Source of the DNA: CAYYUA01 sp964542585
GTDB taxonomy: Bacteria > Bacteroidota > Bacteroidia > CAILMK01 > CAYYUA01
Direction of reading: 5' to 3'
NCBI GenBank assembly: GCA_964542585.1
Contig: CAZIUI010000015.1
Coordinates: 1 to 64,000 of the forward strand
Length of the DNA: 64,000 bases
Numbering within the stretch: position 1 is the stretch's first letter; each line of letters starts with the position of its first letter. The translations under genes were made by a program, and so were the position numbers. Positions 17,356-26,036 of this stretch are shown here, piece by piece. The notes under the pieces were generated by a model. The model saw only the letters and a list, made by a program, of their open reading frames with translations. It had not been told where the DNA came from and did not search any database.

Positions 17356-18471
17356 ATGAAGCTGTGGGTTTTTATATTACCGGTATTATCAGGGCTGATA
17401 GCCGGCTGTAACGAAGAAAAACTTCCCAAACCTGATGCTGGCGATCCTACCTTTGAGGTGAAGGGCGTAATTGATGGAAAGTCAAGATCCATTCAAGCAG
17501 GGAAAGCTGAGTACTTTATGCACACCTATTTCACCAGTGACTCCAATAACCAGTATTACCTAACAGGGCAATTTGGGAATCCCAAGTGCAGAAATTGCCC
17601 CAAATCTCTTAAGATTCAAATCCCTTCCTATCGTAATGCCAAAGGTGAGCTTAATCTTGAAGAGGCTTTAAGGGAAGGGGAGCGGTCTTATTATCAGCCG
17701 GTTAAGGGACGTAAAGTCTCATTTAATGCCATTTCTAACAAAGATGGGGCTGCCAAAAAATTTACCTGGAGCTTTGGGGATGACCGGAGTTCAGTGAAAA
17801 AGGCTCCCACCCATTTCTATCCCTCTTCAAGCAGGGATACTTTTACCACTACTCTACGAATCAATTACAATAACGGGGCCTGCGTTGCGAGAACCTCAAG
17901 AAAAATTTCCCTGGAGGAAAATGCTTGCCGCGTAAACTACCAAGTGAAACACGTCAATCAAACAGAAATTGTTTTTGAGTCCTTAGTAAGAAACATTGAC
18001 CGCCCTGTGCGTTACCGTTGGTTCAAAGAAAATACCTTGATATCAAAAGTTGCTCATCCCACTTTTGATTTTCTTAAACCAGGTAGCTATAAGGTTTGCC
18101 TCAAAGCAAGCGGTGCTTCAGGTTGTTCCACTCAACGCTGCCAAGAGGTAGAGGTTTTTGCCGATGGTTGTAATGCCAACTTTAATTACATGGTGAGTGA
18201 TGACACCGCCAGAGTTGACCTTTCATACGTGAATATAAGCTGGCGTGATGAACAGGGAAAGGTTTACATTACGGGTAAACATGAACAACCCGATCGCAGT
18301 TATTTCCGGATCCTAAAGGCTAAACCTTATCAAGAAAATCGGAGAGGCCAGCCCACGTACAAACTGGAAGTAGAATTTGACTGCATGGTTTACGCAGCCG
18401 ATGACAGCAAGCTGCGCTTAAAAGCCTTCAAAGGAACCATAGGCGTTGCTTACCCGGAGAATGGGAGATAA
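17356..18471 (+). CDS. PKD-like lipoprotein
   Basis: A 371-residue protein with a lipoprotein signal peptide: hydrophobic start and lipobox LIAGC, Cys at residue 18. A PKD-like domain follows around 105-185 (KVSFNAISNKDGAAKKFTWS then FGDDRSSVKKAPTHFY), then a second Ig/PKD-like unit (VRYRWFKENTLI, PGSYKVCLKASG) and a C-terminal beta region (FDCMVYAADDSKLRLKAFKG). Eleven cysteines, several in pairs, suggest disulfides. It starts 11 bp after the barrel gene and is surely in the same operon. It could be the surface or periplasmic input partner of the sigma/barrel pair. Family function unknown. Confidence 0.8.
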   Translation: MKLWVFILPVLSGLIAGCNEEKLPKPDAGDPTFEVKGVIDGKSRSIQAGKAEYFMHTYFTSDSNNQYYLTGQFGNPKCRNCPKSLKIQIPSYRNAKGELNLEEALREGERSYYQPVKGRKVSFNAISNKDGAAKKFTWSFGDDRSSVKKAPTHFYPSSSRDTFTTTLRINYNNGACVARTSRKISLEENACRVNYQVKHVNQTEIVFESLVRNIDRPVRYRWFKENTLISKVAHPTFDFLKPGSYKVCLKASGASGCSTQRCQEVEVFADGCNANFNYMVSDDTARVDLSYVNISWRDEQGKVYITGKHEQPDRSYFRILKAKPYQENRRGQPTYKLEVEFDCMVYAADDSKLRLKAFKGTIGVAYPENGR

Positions 18472-19053
18472 CAGCATGAGAATAAGACCATTCAAGTGGG
18501 TGCCTTAGCAATACTTGTACAAATTAATGATCGGTTCTATCCTCACAAACAACAGGTTTAAAACCCCTAACTTGGGATTATAAAGCCTATACCGCTCTGA
18601 TTATCCCAAAAAAAATTGACGATCGAAAATAATGTGACCCTGATATGGGCGGCATAGGGCGTCACCGCTTTCAAGCCCAGAAATTTCTTACTGCAGTGGA
18701 TAGGCAGTCAAGCACTATCGAGCTATTTATTAAAAAAGGGAGTGAAAAGCCTTAAAAGCGCTAGTGGGCTAAGTTTATAAGTAATTCTTTAATTCACTAT
18801 TGCAGATAGGACAACTCCGAATTATAAATAAATATGGATATTAATTTTTTTTAAGATTATTTATACAGCAGAAATGCTGGACCTCATAGATCACTGTGAT
18901 AAGCTTTCTAAAGGCGTAAAAAAAGGGGTGGACGTTCTTACCATACATTACCGAATGGCTTAATTTTTCGCTAATAGACGGATGATGAATTAATTATCAG
19001 CGTTGAAAGGGTGATGGGACAAATCCAGGAAAATTTAACTTTTAATCTTTCGG
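18472..19053. other. Gene-free stretch downstream of the sigma operon
   Basis: About 580 AT-rich bases with no convincing gene. A 29-codon frame at 18874-18963 (MLDLIDHCDKLSKGVKKGVD and on) looks protein-like but is too short to call. It may be a gene remnant, like the pseudogene that follows. No clear terminator was found. Confidence 0.35.
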
Positions 19054-19775
19054 CTAATGCCAAATGCCAGCCGCTCTTAAGCGTTTTTTTGAAAGCTTAA
19101 GTGCAGGTAATAGCCGGTGCGACTGGTAAAAAATCACCCGATCTTGCTTGATGAAGAATTGATCAATGTCAACGGGGGTTGTTTCGTTGAGTTCCTTTTT
19201 TACTATTGCGCAACATGGTTTTGAGCTGCTTTCGCCTGCCGGTATCAAAGAGGTGCTTAAACCTCAAAAACTTATTCTTTCTGAAGCTATAATGTCGTGT
19301 ATGTGTTTCAGGTGTTGCTGCAACCTGTGCCCTGGATGTTGTAGTTGTAAGACGCAAAGAAATGAAGGCTTGTTCCGAAAAAAGGTTCAAATTAAAATTT
19401 GACCGATGGCCTACCATCCCATCTTTGCAAAACTGTTGAAGAGTTAATGTTTTTAGCTCCTTGCTTTGACCGTAAACGATTTCATTGATGGCTTTATTAA
19501 GGGTTTTGTTTGCTTTGGGATAGGTCTTAAAACGGAAAAGGGGATAAGTCAAGTCGATCTCACAAGGCCTTTGCTTTATCTCCTTCACAAACCCATGGCT
19601 TTGATGCCTTATGGTATCGCGGTAGCTGGTATTAGCGGGCACCCGAACCTCCATTATTTGGCTTGGTGCTTCTCCGGACTGTTACCGTATCCTTTTCTAC
19701 CTGCTGGCCAAAGGCGCTATATCCTGTTAATAGCAGCCAAAAGCTGAGTTTACCAGGAAAAAACCCTGAGGTCAA
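19054..19775 (-). pseudogene. Frame-broken DUF3298/RsiV-like secreted protein
   Basis: Pieces of one protein lie in successive frames. From a possible TTG at 19775 the frame gives a signal peptide (FWLLLTGYSAFGQQ) and reads on to about 19640. The next frame gives EIDLTYPLFRFKTYPKANKT, the DUF4163-like half, up to ISLRLTTTT near 19340. A shifted frame gives NYNIQGTGCSNT, where the family has YNY.GGAHGNT, and then RKNKFLRFKHLFDTGRRKQL continues. A run of six A near 19215 shifts the frame again into LNETTPVDIDQFFIKQDRVI, the DUF3298 end. At least three frameshifts plus substitutions in the conserved Gly-Ala-His motif indicate decay rather than a single sequencing error. Relatives include anti-sigma RsiV, but no sigma gene is adjacent. 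Confidence 0.65.
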
Positions 19776-19831
19776 TGGATTTTTGATCGTTAATAGGGTC
19801 ATTTAACTTTAGCATTTCAAATAAAACAACT

Positions 19832-20572
19832 ATGGCCAGGACTCAATACAAAAAACGCCGGAAGCTTGGATGGGCGCGCTGGCTGCTTTTCCTCATCGGC
19901 AAGCCGGTCAAGGTCAAAGAAAGTGTTCTGCACACCACGCCTTGGCTCACCCGCGGTATGATAGCGGGTATAAGCTTGGTTTCAATTTTATTCTGGTTTG
20001 GTTTTGAGCAGGGGATGATTTTACAGAGGCTGATCTTTAAACCGGAAGCCTCGGGTATGCAATGGTATATAGGCCTGTTTGGCTGTGCTTTTATCCATGC
20101 CGGATGGGCTCACTTGCTGGGAAACATGTACTTTCTTTGGTTATTTGGCCGGAATGTGGAAAGCCGGTTCGGGCGCCGGCGCATGATGGGACTATTCTTC
20201 ATCGCTACTGCGCTAGGCGCTTATTTTCACAGCTTATTAGCAGCAGAACCGTTGGTGGGAGCCAGTGGAGGCATTTTTGGGATCCTGGTCATGTATGCCA
20301 TGCTTTTCCCCAAATCCCGAATTCTCTGGATCCCGTTTTTCGGGTTCATTTTCCGCCTGATAGCCTTGCGAACGGAAAAAATGATAGGTAAACGCTTTTT
20401 GAGAGAAGGCATCCCGGTGCGCTATTTCCTGTTCATTTACCTCGGTATCCAGGGCTTCCTGCTTTATGAGCAACTCTATGCTGATGGGGCGGTTTCCGCT
20501 TTAGGTCATCTGGGTGGGGGGCTAGCAGGACTTGTCATTTTTGGCGGCTGGAAGTGGAAATTGTTACCTTAA
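19832..20572 (+). CDS. Rhomboid-family intramembrane serine protease
   Basis: A 246-residue polytopic membrane protein with the rhomboid active-site pattern: HAGWAHLLGN (His94, Asn98) in one helix, GASGG with catalytic Ser145, and catalytic His226 in GHLGGGLAG. About six hydrophobic segments are visible, with a basic cytosolic N-terminus (KKRRK). It should cleave membrane-anchored substrates inside the bilayer. A near-consensus box (TAACTTTA at 19804) lies 20 bp upstream of the ATG. It is flanked by a pseudogene and a minus-strand PKD gene, so it is probably monocistronic. Substrate unknown. Confidence 0.92.
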   Translation: MARTQYKKRRKLGWARWLLFLIGKPVKVKESVLHTTPWLTRGMIAGISLVSILFWFGFEQGMILQRLIFKPEASGMQWYIGLFGCAFIHAGWAHLLGNMYFLWLFGRNVESRFGRRRMMGLFFIATALGAYFHSLLAAEPLVGASGGIFGILVMYAMLFPKSRILWIPFFGFIFRLIALRTEKMIGKRFLREGIPVRYFLFIYLGIQGFLLYEQLYADGAVSALGHLGGGLAGLVIFGGWKWKLLP

Positions 20573-20595
20573 GAATCCAAATCCTAACTCTTAGC

Positions 20596-20626
20596 AAAAA
20601 AAGGGAGCGGACCGAAGTCCACTCCC
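20596..20626 (-). terminator. Intrinsic terminator of the PKD/T9SS gene
   Basis: Read on the minus strand, GGGAGTGGAC and GTCCGCTCCC form a stem with one internal mismatch and a four-base loop, followed by seven T residues. It lies 37 bp past the stop of the minus-strand PKD gene, and between two convergent genes. Confidence 0.8.
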
Positions 20627-20662
20627 CTACCCAACAAAAAAGGAACAAAGGCAAGCTTTTTA

Positions 20663-22714
20663 TTACCTTACCATGAGCTTTTGTGCGGCTTGTACCTGCC
20701 CATGTTGATCCTGAAGTTTTAAAATATAAGCCCCTGATGGCCATTGACTTATATTAAGCTGTATCGTTTGGTTACCATTATCACCGTTGATAACCTTCTG
20801 GTCCTTTACCTGACCATTCAAATTGCTAATGGTCAAGGTAACCTGTTCGGCTTCTATTGCTGAAACTTCAACGTTAACCTGGGAGGTAGCCGGATTGGGA
20901 TAAACCTTCGCCTTAGTGTCAGGTGCATCATTCTTGATCCCAGTTGTTTGCTCTTCTACCTTAATTTGAGGACCATTAACCCTGAACTCCACTTCCTTCT
21001 TAGTATCCTGCGTACTTAAAGTCACTTCTTTGGCTTCGGCTTTATAACCGGGTAGATCTACTCGAACGTAATAAGTCGAGAGGGCTAAACTTGAAAATTG
21101 ATAATTGCCTCGCTGGTTAGTGGTTGTGCGAGCAACTGGTTCACGGTCCTCATTTAATAGGAGAACAGGCATGTTCTGTAGAGCTCCGCCGGCAGGCTGC
21201 TTTTTATTGGTACAATTAGCTTTACTACCGCCTGTAAAACCGGTAATCTTACCAGAACCATTGCTGTTAGAGGACTTTAGCAAGGTGATGTCATTGCCGT
21301 AGTTGGTGTTACCAAGGCCGTTCATAATGATGGAATCGGCATTGCTCCACTTACTGGCTTTCTTGTGGTAGGTGGCTACATAGCTGCTACTAAGGTTAGA
21401 GTCCCTGCTGGGATCAGCTTTTACATAGAATTTACCCGCTGGCAATTCGTCAAAACGATACCTACCCGAATCCCTGACGTATAAGGTCGTATATGATCGA
21501 ATTTTATTATAAACGCCTTTGCAGGAATCGTAGTGGTATAGTTCAGTTAGGATGCTATCAGTCCTGTTATGCTGCCCCTTTTGCAGATCAACCTGACCAC
21601 TTAAGAAGTTATCATTCCCGATAATGACCTGTCTTGTGTTGGTATCTTTACAATTCGGGCCTTCTTTTACGATTAGCCTTACATCGAAAGTATCCTTTTT
21701 GTTATACGTATGTTTGACCTGCTTACCGGCAGCCGTATTACCATCCCCAAAGTTCCAGGAATAACTTTTTTGGTTAGGGAATCCATTAAAAGTTCGCTTA
21801 TAGCCATTTCCACGAATGGAAAACCTGGGGTTAGCATCACATGGTTTTGTTTGATTAACACTGATTTGCTTCTGGGTAGTGGCTACACATCCTGCGCTGC
21901 TATTGCGGACTACTTTCAGGGTTACGTTATAATTCCCCTTACTGGCGTATTTGTGACTAGTACTAGCGCCATATCCTTTTGATCCATCTCCAAATTTCCA
22001 GATAAAAGAATCGGCAGCAAGCGTTCCAGCAGTAAAGGTTACATCCAAATAATTAATTGAATGCCTGAAACTGGTAGTAGTGTCGCAGGAAATGTTTACC
22101 TGTTGTTGAGTGGTGGCTACACAGCGGGGATTTCTGTTCCGGATGACCTTTAGCGTTACTGAATAACTACCACTACTACTGTAAGTATGGTTTGGATTAT
22201 TACCACTGCCTTTGGAGCCATCCCCAAAATCCCAAATGATGCTGTCAGCTGAGGAATTAAAACTGCTGAAATTCACTGATTGCCCCTGAACATTATAGTT
22301 AAAATTAGCGCTGGAATCGCAATCCAGTGTTATTTGCTGGCATGTTGAATCCCTGCAGCTACCATCTTTTACAACATGGCAAACTTGGTAAGTACCATAG
22401 CTACTGTAGTCGTGTGTGGCTATGATAAGGCTAGTACCGGTATCTGTTTGGCTATTACCGTAATACCATTTGTTGAAATTTCCGCGGCTGTTGCTGTCAA
22501 TAAACAAGGCTTCCGTACTACTTCCGATTTGGCTTCCGGAAAAATCAGCATCACAATTCTGGGCTTGCGTCTGATGTCCGGTAATTCCACTAATTGATAA
22601 CAGGACCCCAATGAGTAAACTTAATCTCACAGGAACCAAAGATTTAATACATCGTTTAGGGGTAATAAATCTTACTTTTCCAATTGCTTTTGATAAGAGA
22701 TTTTTTGTGTTCAT
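20663..22714 (-). CDS. PKD-repeat secreted protein with T9SS type A tail
   Basis: A 683-residue protein counted from the ATG at 22714; the longer upstream frame would read through a leader hairpin. The signal peptide spans about 30-52 and ends QTQAQ. Three clear PKD domains carry WDFGDGSKG (near 160), WKFGDGSKG (near 240) and WNFGDGN (near 321), preceded by a diverged fourth. Two carboxypeptidase-regulatory-like domains follow (YRFDELPAGKFYVKADP near 428; YQFSSLALSTYYVRVDLPG near 545). The tail from VYPNPATSQ is a T9SS type A sorting domain. Its overall plan matches the secreted protein at 13428-15341, suggesting related roles. A terminator follows and a strong hairpin precedes it. Confidence 0.85.
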   Translation of the reverse strand: MNTKNLLSKAIGKVRFITPKRCIKSLVPVRLSLLIGVLLSISGITGHQTQAQNCDADFSGSQIGSSTEALFIDSNSRGNFNKWYYGNSQTDTGTSLIIATHDYSSYGTYQVCHVVKDGSCRDSTCQQITLDCDSSANFNYNVQGQSVNFSSFNSSADSIIWDFGDGSKGSGNNPNHTYSSSGSYSVTLKVIRNRNPRCVATTQQQVNISCDTTTSFRHSINYLDVTFTAGTLAADSFIWKFGDGSKGYGASTSHKYASKGNYNVTLKVVRNSSAGCVATTQKQISVNQTKPCDANPRFSIRGNGYKRTFNGFPNQKSYSWNFGDGNTAAGKQVKHTYNKKDTFDVRLIVKEGPNCKDTNTRQVIIGNDNFLSGQVDLQKGQHNRTDSILTELYHYDSCKGVYNKIRSYTTLYVRDSGRYRFDELPAGKFYVKADPSRDSNLSSSYVATYHKKASKWSNADSIIMNGLGNTNYGNDITLLKSSNSNGSGKITGFTGGSKANCTNKKQPAGGALQNMPVLLLNEDREPVARTTTNQRGNYQFSSLALSTYYVRVDLPGYKAEAKEVTLSTQDTKKEVEFRVNGPQIKVEEQTTGIKNDAPDTKAKVYPNPATSQVNVEVSAIEAEQVTLTISNLNGQVKDQKVINGDNGNQTIQLNISQWPSGAYILKLQDQHGQVQAAQKLMVR

Positions 22715-22730
22715 AGAATTTCTTTTTGGA

Positions 22731-22786
22731 GGATGTATAAAGCGTACTATCATGAAATTCCCCAATTTCTTACGCTTTATACATCC
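22731..22786 (-). repeat. 16-bp perfect inverted repeat with nested hairpin in the leader
   Basis: GGATGTATAAAGCGTA at 22731-22746 is the exact reverse complement of 22771-22786. Within the 24-base centre, GAAATT (22754-22759) pairs with AATTTC (22764-22769) around a CCCC loop. On the minus strand it ends 16 bases before the PKD gene ATG and would form a long 5'-leader hairpin. On the plus strand seven T follow it, as in a terminator. Confidence 0.7.
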
Positions 22787-23086
22787 TTTTTTTATTTAAA
22801 CAATCTAATTCAACCTAGGCATCTTGATAACCGGGCCCGGTTGTTAATGCCTTTTCACCATCATTTACGAAGCAATAAAGGGGGAGGTTGGGTAGCAGGG
22901 ATTTTTTTTGCTTTTAGCAAATACAAAACCCCCAATTCAGCCAACTGATTGAATGGAAATCGCAGTTATAGCGCTTTTTACCAATTTTAACGGAGCCGCT
23001 TCAACACGTTTTACTAGCGTTAAATCTTTACAAGCCCCTTAAAAGCTTTCAAAGCTTAGGCAGTGTTATGCCTGTGATGGAATCAA
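22787..23086. other. Spacer with a 14-bp GC-rich palindrome
   Basis: This 300-bp stretch has no gene. At 22829-22842 it holds a perfect 14-bp palindrome, AACCGGGCCCGGTT, which stands out in AT-rich surroundings and lies about 115 bp upstream of the minus-strand PKD gene. It could be a protein-binding site. The promoter of that gene should also lie here, but I see no exact TAnnTTTG box. Confidence 0.45.
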
Positions 23087-24352
23087 TTAATGCTTCACAA
23101 AGCGCTTTGTATTCACTTTTCCATTAGCATCTTGAAGTCTGATGCTGTAGATGCCTGGTTTAAGATCATTGGTATTTAACCTTAGTTGACCACGCCTATC
23201 TTCAATGGAAAGTTGTCTTACGGTCTGCCCGGTAGAAGAAATGACAGAAAGGCTGTTGATTTGTGTTTCACCTGAGAATTCGATAGTTAATTGCTTCCTA
23301 ACAGGATTTGGATAAATGCTGATGGCAGAGCCGGGTGCCTTAAGCTGTTGTGAACTAGTATTCATCATCTTCCCAAGTAATGAGTCAGCCACCCGGGCAT
23401 CCGGAACCCCGTGTCCTATCAAGGTGTCAGGATTTTGAGCTTGCGTACTGCTTTGGCGAATGCTTCTCATCAGTTGAGCATTGGTAGCCTTCGGGTACTT
23501 TTCTTGTAAGCACGCCACTAAACCTGTTACAAGAGGGGAGGCATAAGAGGTACCGGCATATGTATTGAACTCATAAAATCCAATATCAAAATACCCTGCA
23601 ACATTCTGAGCTGGTGCTGCTACATCAGGCTTTAGACGCCCATCAACAGTAGGGCCTACGGAAGAGCTATCATCATATTGCTTTTTCAAACCCGTACCGC
23701 CAACACACAGCACACTATCTGCAACACAAGGGACTTTGACTTTGGCATTGTTGCCTGCAATGGTAACAATCACCATCCCACTATCTGCCCAGCGATCTGC
23801 TGCTTGGGAAGAAAGTGCCGTTTCACCATCCCTGTCTTGGTAGTCATAGTCTTCAAAACCAGGATCAAAATCATAATAGCTTAAGGAAGCTTGGATGATA
23901 TCAGCCCCTGAGTTGTAAGCCCATTTAAAAGCGCTGACTAAGTTCCGCTCATCCTGTTTTGGCTCACTATCAATGTTATCTGTGGCTGCTAAAAGGTAAT
24001 TGGCATCCGGGGCTACCCCTATGAAACGACCACTGTCTACTGCCGCCATCTGTGACAAAACAAAGGTTCCATGGCTACTATATTGGTATACATTGCTGCT
24101 AGTGTCAGTGAGGTAATTTCTTGTAGCCTGAAGCTGGTCTGGCTGCAAGTGGCTAAAAACATCAAGGGATTTTACCCCCTTGAAACCTGCGTCAGGAACA
24201 GCTATGGTTACACCCTCACCAGTGTACCCTTGCTTATGCAAATGCTCAATGTGAAGGGCTTTGTTCTGATCTGCTGCTTCTCCGTATTCAAAGCCTTGAC
24301 TAAGGACAGACAAAGGCAATAGTCCTAATATTGCTATAATCATAACTCTCAT
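23087..24352 (-). CDS. Subtilisin-like (S8) serine protease, T9SS-sorted
   Basis: A 421-residue secreted protease. The signal peptide ends near residue 19 (LSVLSQ). The catalytic triad is visible: Asp54 in VPDAGF, His94 in SSHGTFV and Ser269 in GTSYASP; Asn201 in TIAGN is the oxyanion residue. The S8 domain spans about 28-325 with no long propeptide, so it is shorter than many secreted subtilases. The C-terminus from IYPNPVRKQL is a T9SS type A sorting domain, so it should be exported to the surface or medium. It stands alone. It could process neighbouring surface proteins or digest external protein; this is inference. Confidence 0.93.
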   Translation of the reverse strand: MRVMIIAILGLLPLSVLSQGFEYGEAADQNKALHIEHLHKQGYTGEGVTIAVPDAGFKGVKSLDVFSHLQPDQLQATRNYLTDTSSNVYQYSSHGTFVLSQMAAVDSGRFIGVAPDANYLLAATDNIDSEPKQDERNLVSAFKWAYNSGADIIQASLSYYDFDPGFEDYDYQDRDGETALSSQAADRWADSGMVIVTIAGNNAKVKVPCVADSVLCVGGTGLKKQYDDSSSVGPTVDGRLKPDVAAPAQNVAGYFDIGFYEFNTYAGTSYASPLVTGLVACLQEKYPKATNAQLMRSIRQSSTQAQNPDTLIGHGVPDARVADSLLGKMMNTSSQQLKAPGSAISIYPNPVRKQLTIEFSGETQINSLSVISSTGQTVRQLSIEDRRGQLRLNTNDLKPGIYSIRLQDANGKVNTKRFVKH

Positions 24353-24526
24353 GAATAGGAAGAAGGTTAAAATTGGTCCAGCAAAAAAAATTAATTATTG
24401 AGACAATGCAGTAGGTATAACAAGTTAAGGGAGTAAAAAACGACCTTTTTTAGCTAATATTATACCCGACAATTGCCACGCTGCTAACCAAACGAGGGTA
24501 AATGGGCTTTTTTCCTTAAAAGAACA

Positions 24527-25099
24527 TTACTGATCATACACCCAAAACCCAGCCGCATCCGGCATATCTGCTACAAAGGCATTGGCATCTTCCTGCAAGA
24601 GCTGGCGCGCCATAAGGAAGTCTCCAATAGCCCCTACCGTCAAAAACCATCCAAAAAGCAGTAAAGTGAAAGAGCCATTGACTAAGCTAACAATGGCAGG
24701 TCCCAACCCCAGCACTACGCCCGGTGCTAATACGGCCTTCAGGTAGTGGCTCACTGGCATAGCTTCGGTGCAATGGCAATAGGGCGCTAAAGCCTTCCAG
24801 AAGAATCCGAACTGAATGCTGTCCCAACCGCTTTTGGCGTATTGCGCCCATACCAAGCCGTGTATCAGCTCATGGATAACAATGCCGAAAACCATAAGCA
24901 GCACCACTTCCATAGAGCCCCAGAAGAAGGCTGAGTGGCTAACCTCCTTCAGTTGCTCGACAAGCTGCCCATTCAATAACGTGTCGCCCCACAGGGCCCA
25001 ATAGGGTAAGCCATAAATCGGGATTAGCACGATCAGTAATCCAATGCTCCAGAGATTGGCTTTGGTGAGATCGATCTTTCGGGCTCTAGGTTGGCTCAT
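24527..25099 (-). CDS. DUF3267 membrane protein (putative zinc metalloprotease)
   Basis: A 190-residue membrane protein with about four hydrophobic spans. The motif VIHELIHGLVW near residue 74 is a HExxH zinc-binding site inside a membrane helix, as in DUF3267. The family's APYCHCTEAMPVSHY segment and a following PGVVLGLGP loop are present, as is the later ED.N....D segment. Members resemble M50-type site-2 proteases, but substrates are unknown. No partner gene is adjacent on the same strand. The family call is good; proteolytic activity is inferred from the motif. Confidence 0.8.
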   Translation of the reverse strand: MSQPRARKIDLTKANLWSIGLLIVLIPIYGLPYWALWGDTLLNGQLVEQLKEVSHSAFFWGSMEVVLLMVFGIVIHELIHGLVWAQYAKSGWDSIQFGFFWKALAPYCHCTEAMPVSHYLKAVLAPGVVLGLGPAIVSLVNGSFTLLLFGWFLTVGAIGDFLMARQLLQEDANAFVADMPDAAGFWVYDQ

Positions 25100-25246
25100 G
25101 GTTGCCGCTAATTATCGGTATAAACTTTTAAGGTTTATTCTATTATTTGTTGAAAATTAACAAGTTGTATGATCCCCTACAAGTAGCAAGGGCCTGTAAG
25201 GAGCTCTATATTCATTCAGATATTACGGGGGATGCTATCTTTCCGG

Positions 25247-25254
25247 TACCTTTG
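25247..25254 (+). promoter_or_regulatory. Bacteroidota -7 box (TACCTTTG)
   Basis: An exact TAnnTTTG match lies 29 bases upstream of the TTG start of the sulfotransferase gene and supports that unusual start. No good -33 TTG is seen at the usual distance. Confidence 0.45.
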
Positions 25255-25283
25255 CAGGAAGTTTTTGTGAAAATTGCTTTTGC

Positions 25284-26036
25284 TTGCACAATAAACAATG
25301 GGCTTTCATCATTTCGACCGGCCGGACAGGCACCGATTTTTTCACTAAACTTTTCAATAGTGATGCAGTCCCGGATGCATGGAGCCTGCACGAGCCCCGC
25401 CCAGCTTTTAGGGCCCGCAGTTACCAACTGATAGGCCGGCGGCACAGCCTTTTTGAGCGGTTTTACTTTCAATGGCCACGCCAGCGCTGGCATAAGCGCA
25501 AGTCCCAAAGCTGGTATGTCGAGACCAACTACCATCTTTTTGCGGCTATCCCTTTAATACGCGAAGCATTTCCAAATGCATGGATTATTCACGTAATAAG
25601 GGATGGGAGGGAAGTGGTTACCTCTTGGTTGAACAAATACCGTTACATCACCAACAACCACATCACGCCCTTTCAATTACCGGATGATCGGGCACAGGAT
25701 CACTGGCACGCCTGGAATCCGGTTCAAAAATTAAGCTGGTATTGGAAAACCGTGAACGAGCTCGTTGCTGATCAGCAACCGGACATCTGGCTGCATTTTG
25801 AGGAACTTTTCCGCCCTCCCTACAGGGACCTCTTTCGCATGCTGGAAGCTTTACCCATTGGGTCCTACAATGATGCCACCATAGAAGGTATGGTGAAGCA
25901 AAAGGTAAACCGTGCTCCCTCGCGGTTTTTCCCGCCTTATGAGCAATGGCCCCGTCAATGGCAGGAAGAATTCCTTGAAATTGCCGGCCCGGCTATGGAG
26001 CGGTTTGGATATACCATCCCCGATTCCCTCACCTAA
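25284..26036 (+). CDS. Sulfotransferase-family protein
   Basis: A 250-residue protein of the P-loop sulfotransferase type. Residues 10-19 (ISTGRTGTDF) form the 5'-phosphosulfate (PAPS) loop right at the N-terminus. HVIRDGREVVTSWLNKYRY around 103-121 matches the 3'-phosphate-binding segment with its Arg-Asp and Ser. The C-terminal third (EEFLEIAGPAMERFGY) is the usual end. No ATG is available, and the P-loop location argues for the TTG start. It would transfer sulfate from PAPS to an unknown acceptor, perhaps a glycan or lipid. Its 3' end overlaps the opposing glycosyltransferase gene by 8 bp. Confidence 0.8.
   Translation: MHNKQWAFIISTGRTGTDFFTKLFNSDAVPDAWSLHEPRPAFRARSYQLIGRRHSLFERFYFQWPRQRWHKRKSQSWYVETNYHLFAAIPLIREAFPNAWIIHVIRDGREVVTSWLNKYRYITNNHITPFQLPDDRAQDHWHAWNPVQKLSWYWKTVNELVADQQPDIWLHFEELFRPPYRDLFRMLEALPIGSYNDATIEGMVKQKVNRAPSRFFPPYEQWPRQWQEEFLEIAGPAMERFGYTIPDSLT

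Noticed and set aside
18874..18963. 29-codon ORF with a protein-like composition
   Set aside because: Too short and unrecognised. It could be a remnant, but nothing supports a working gene.
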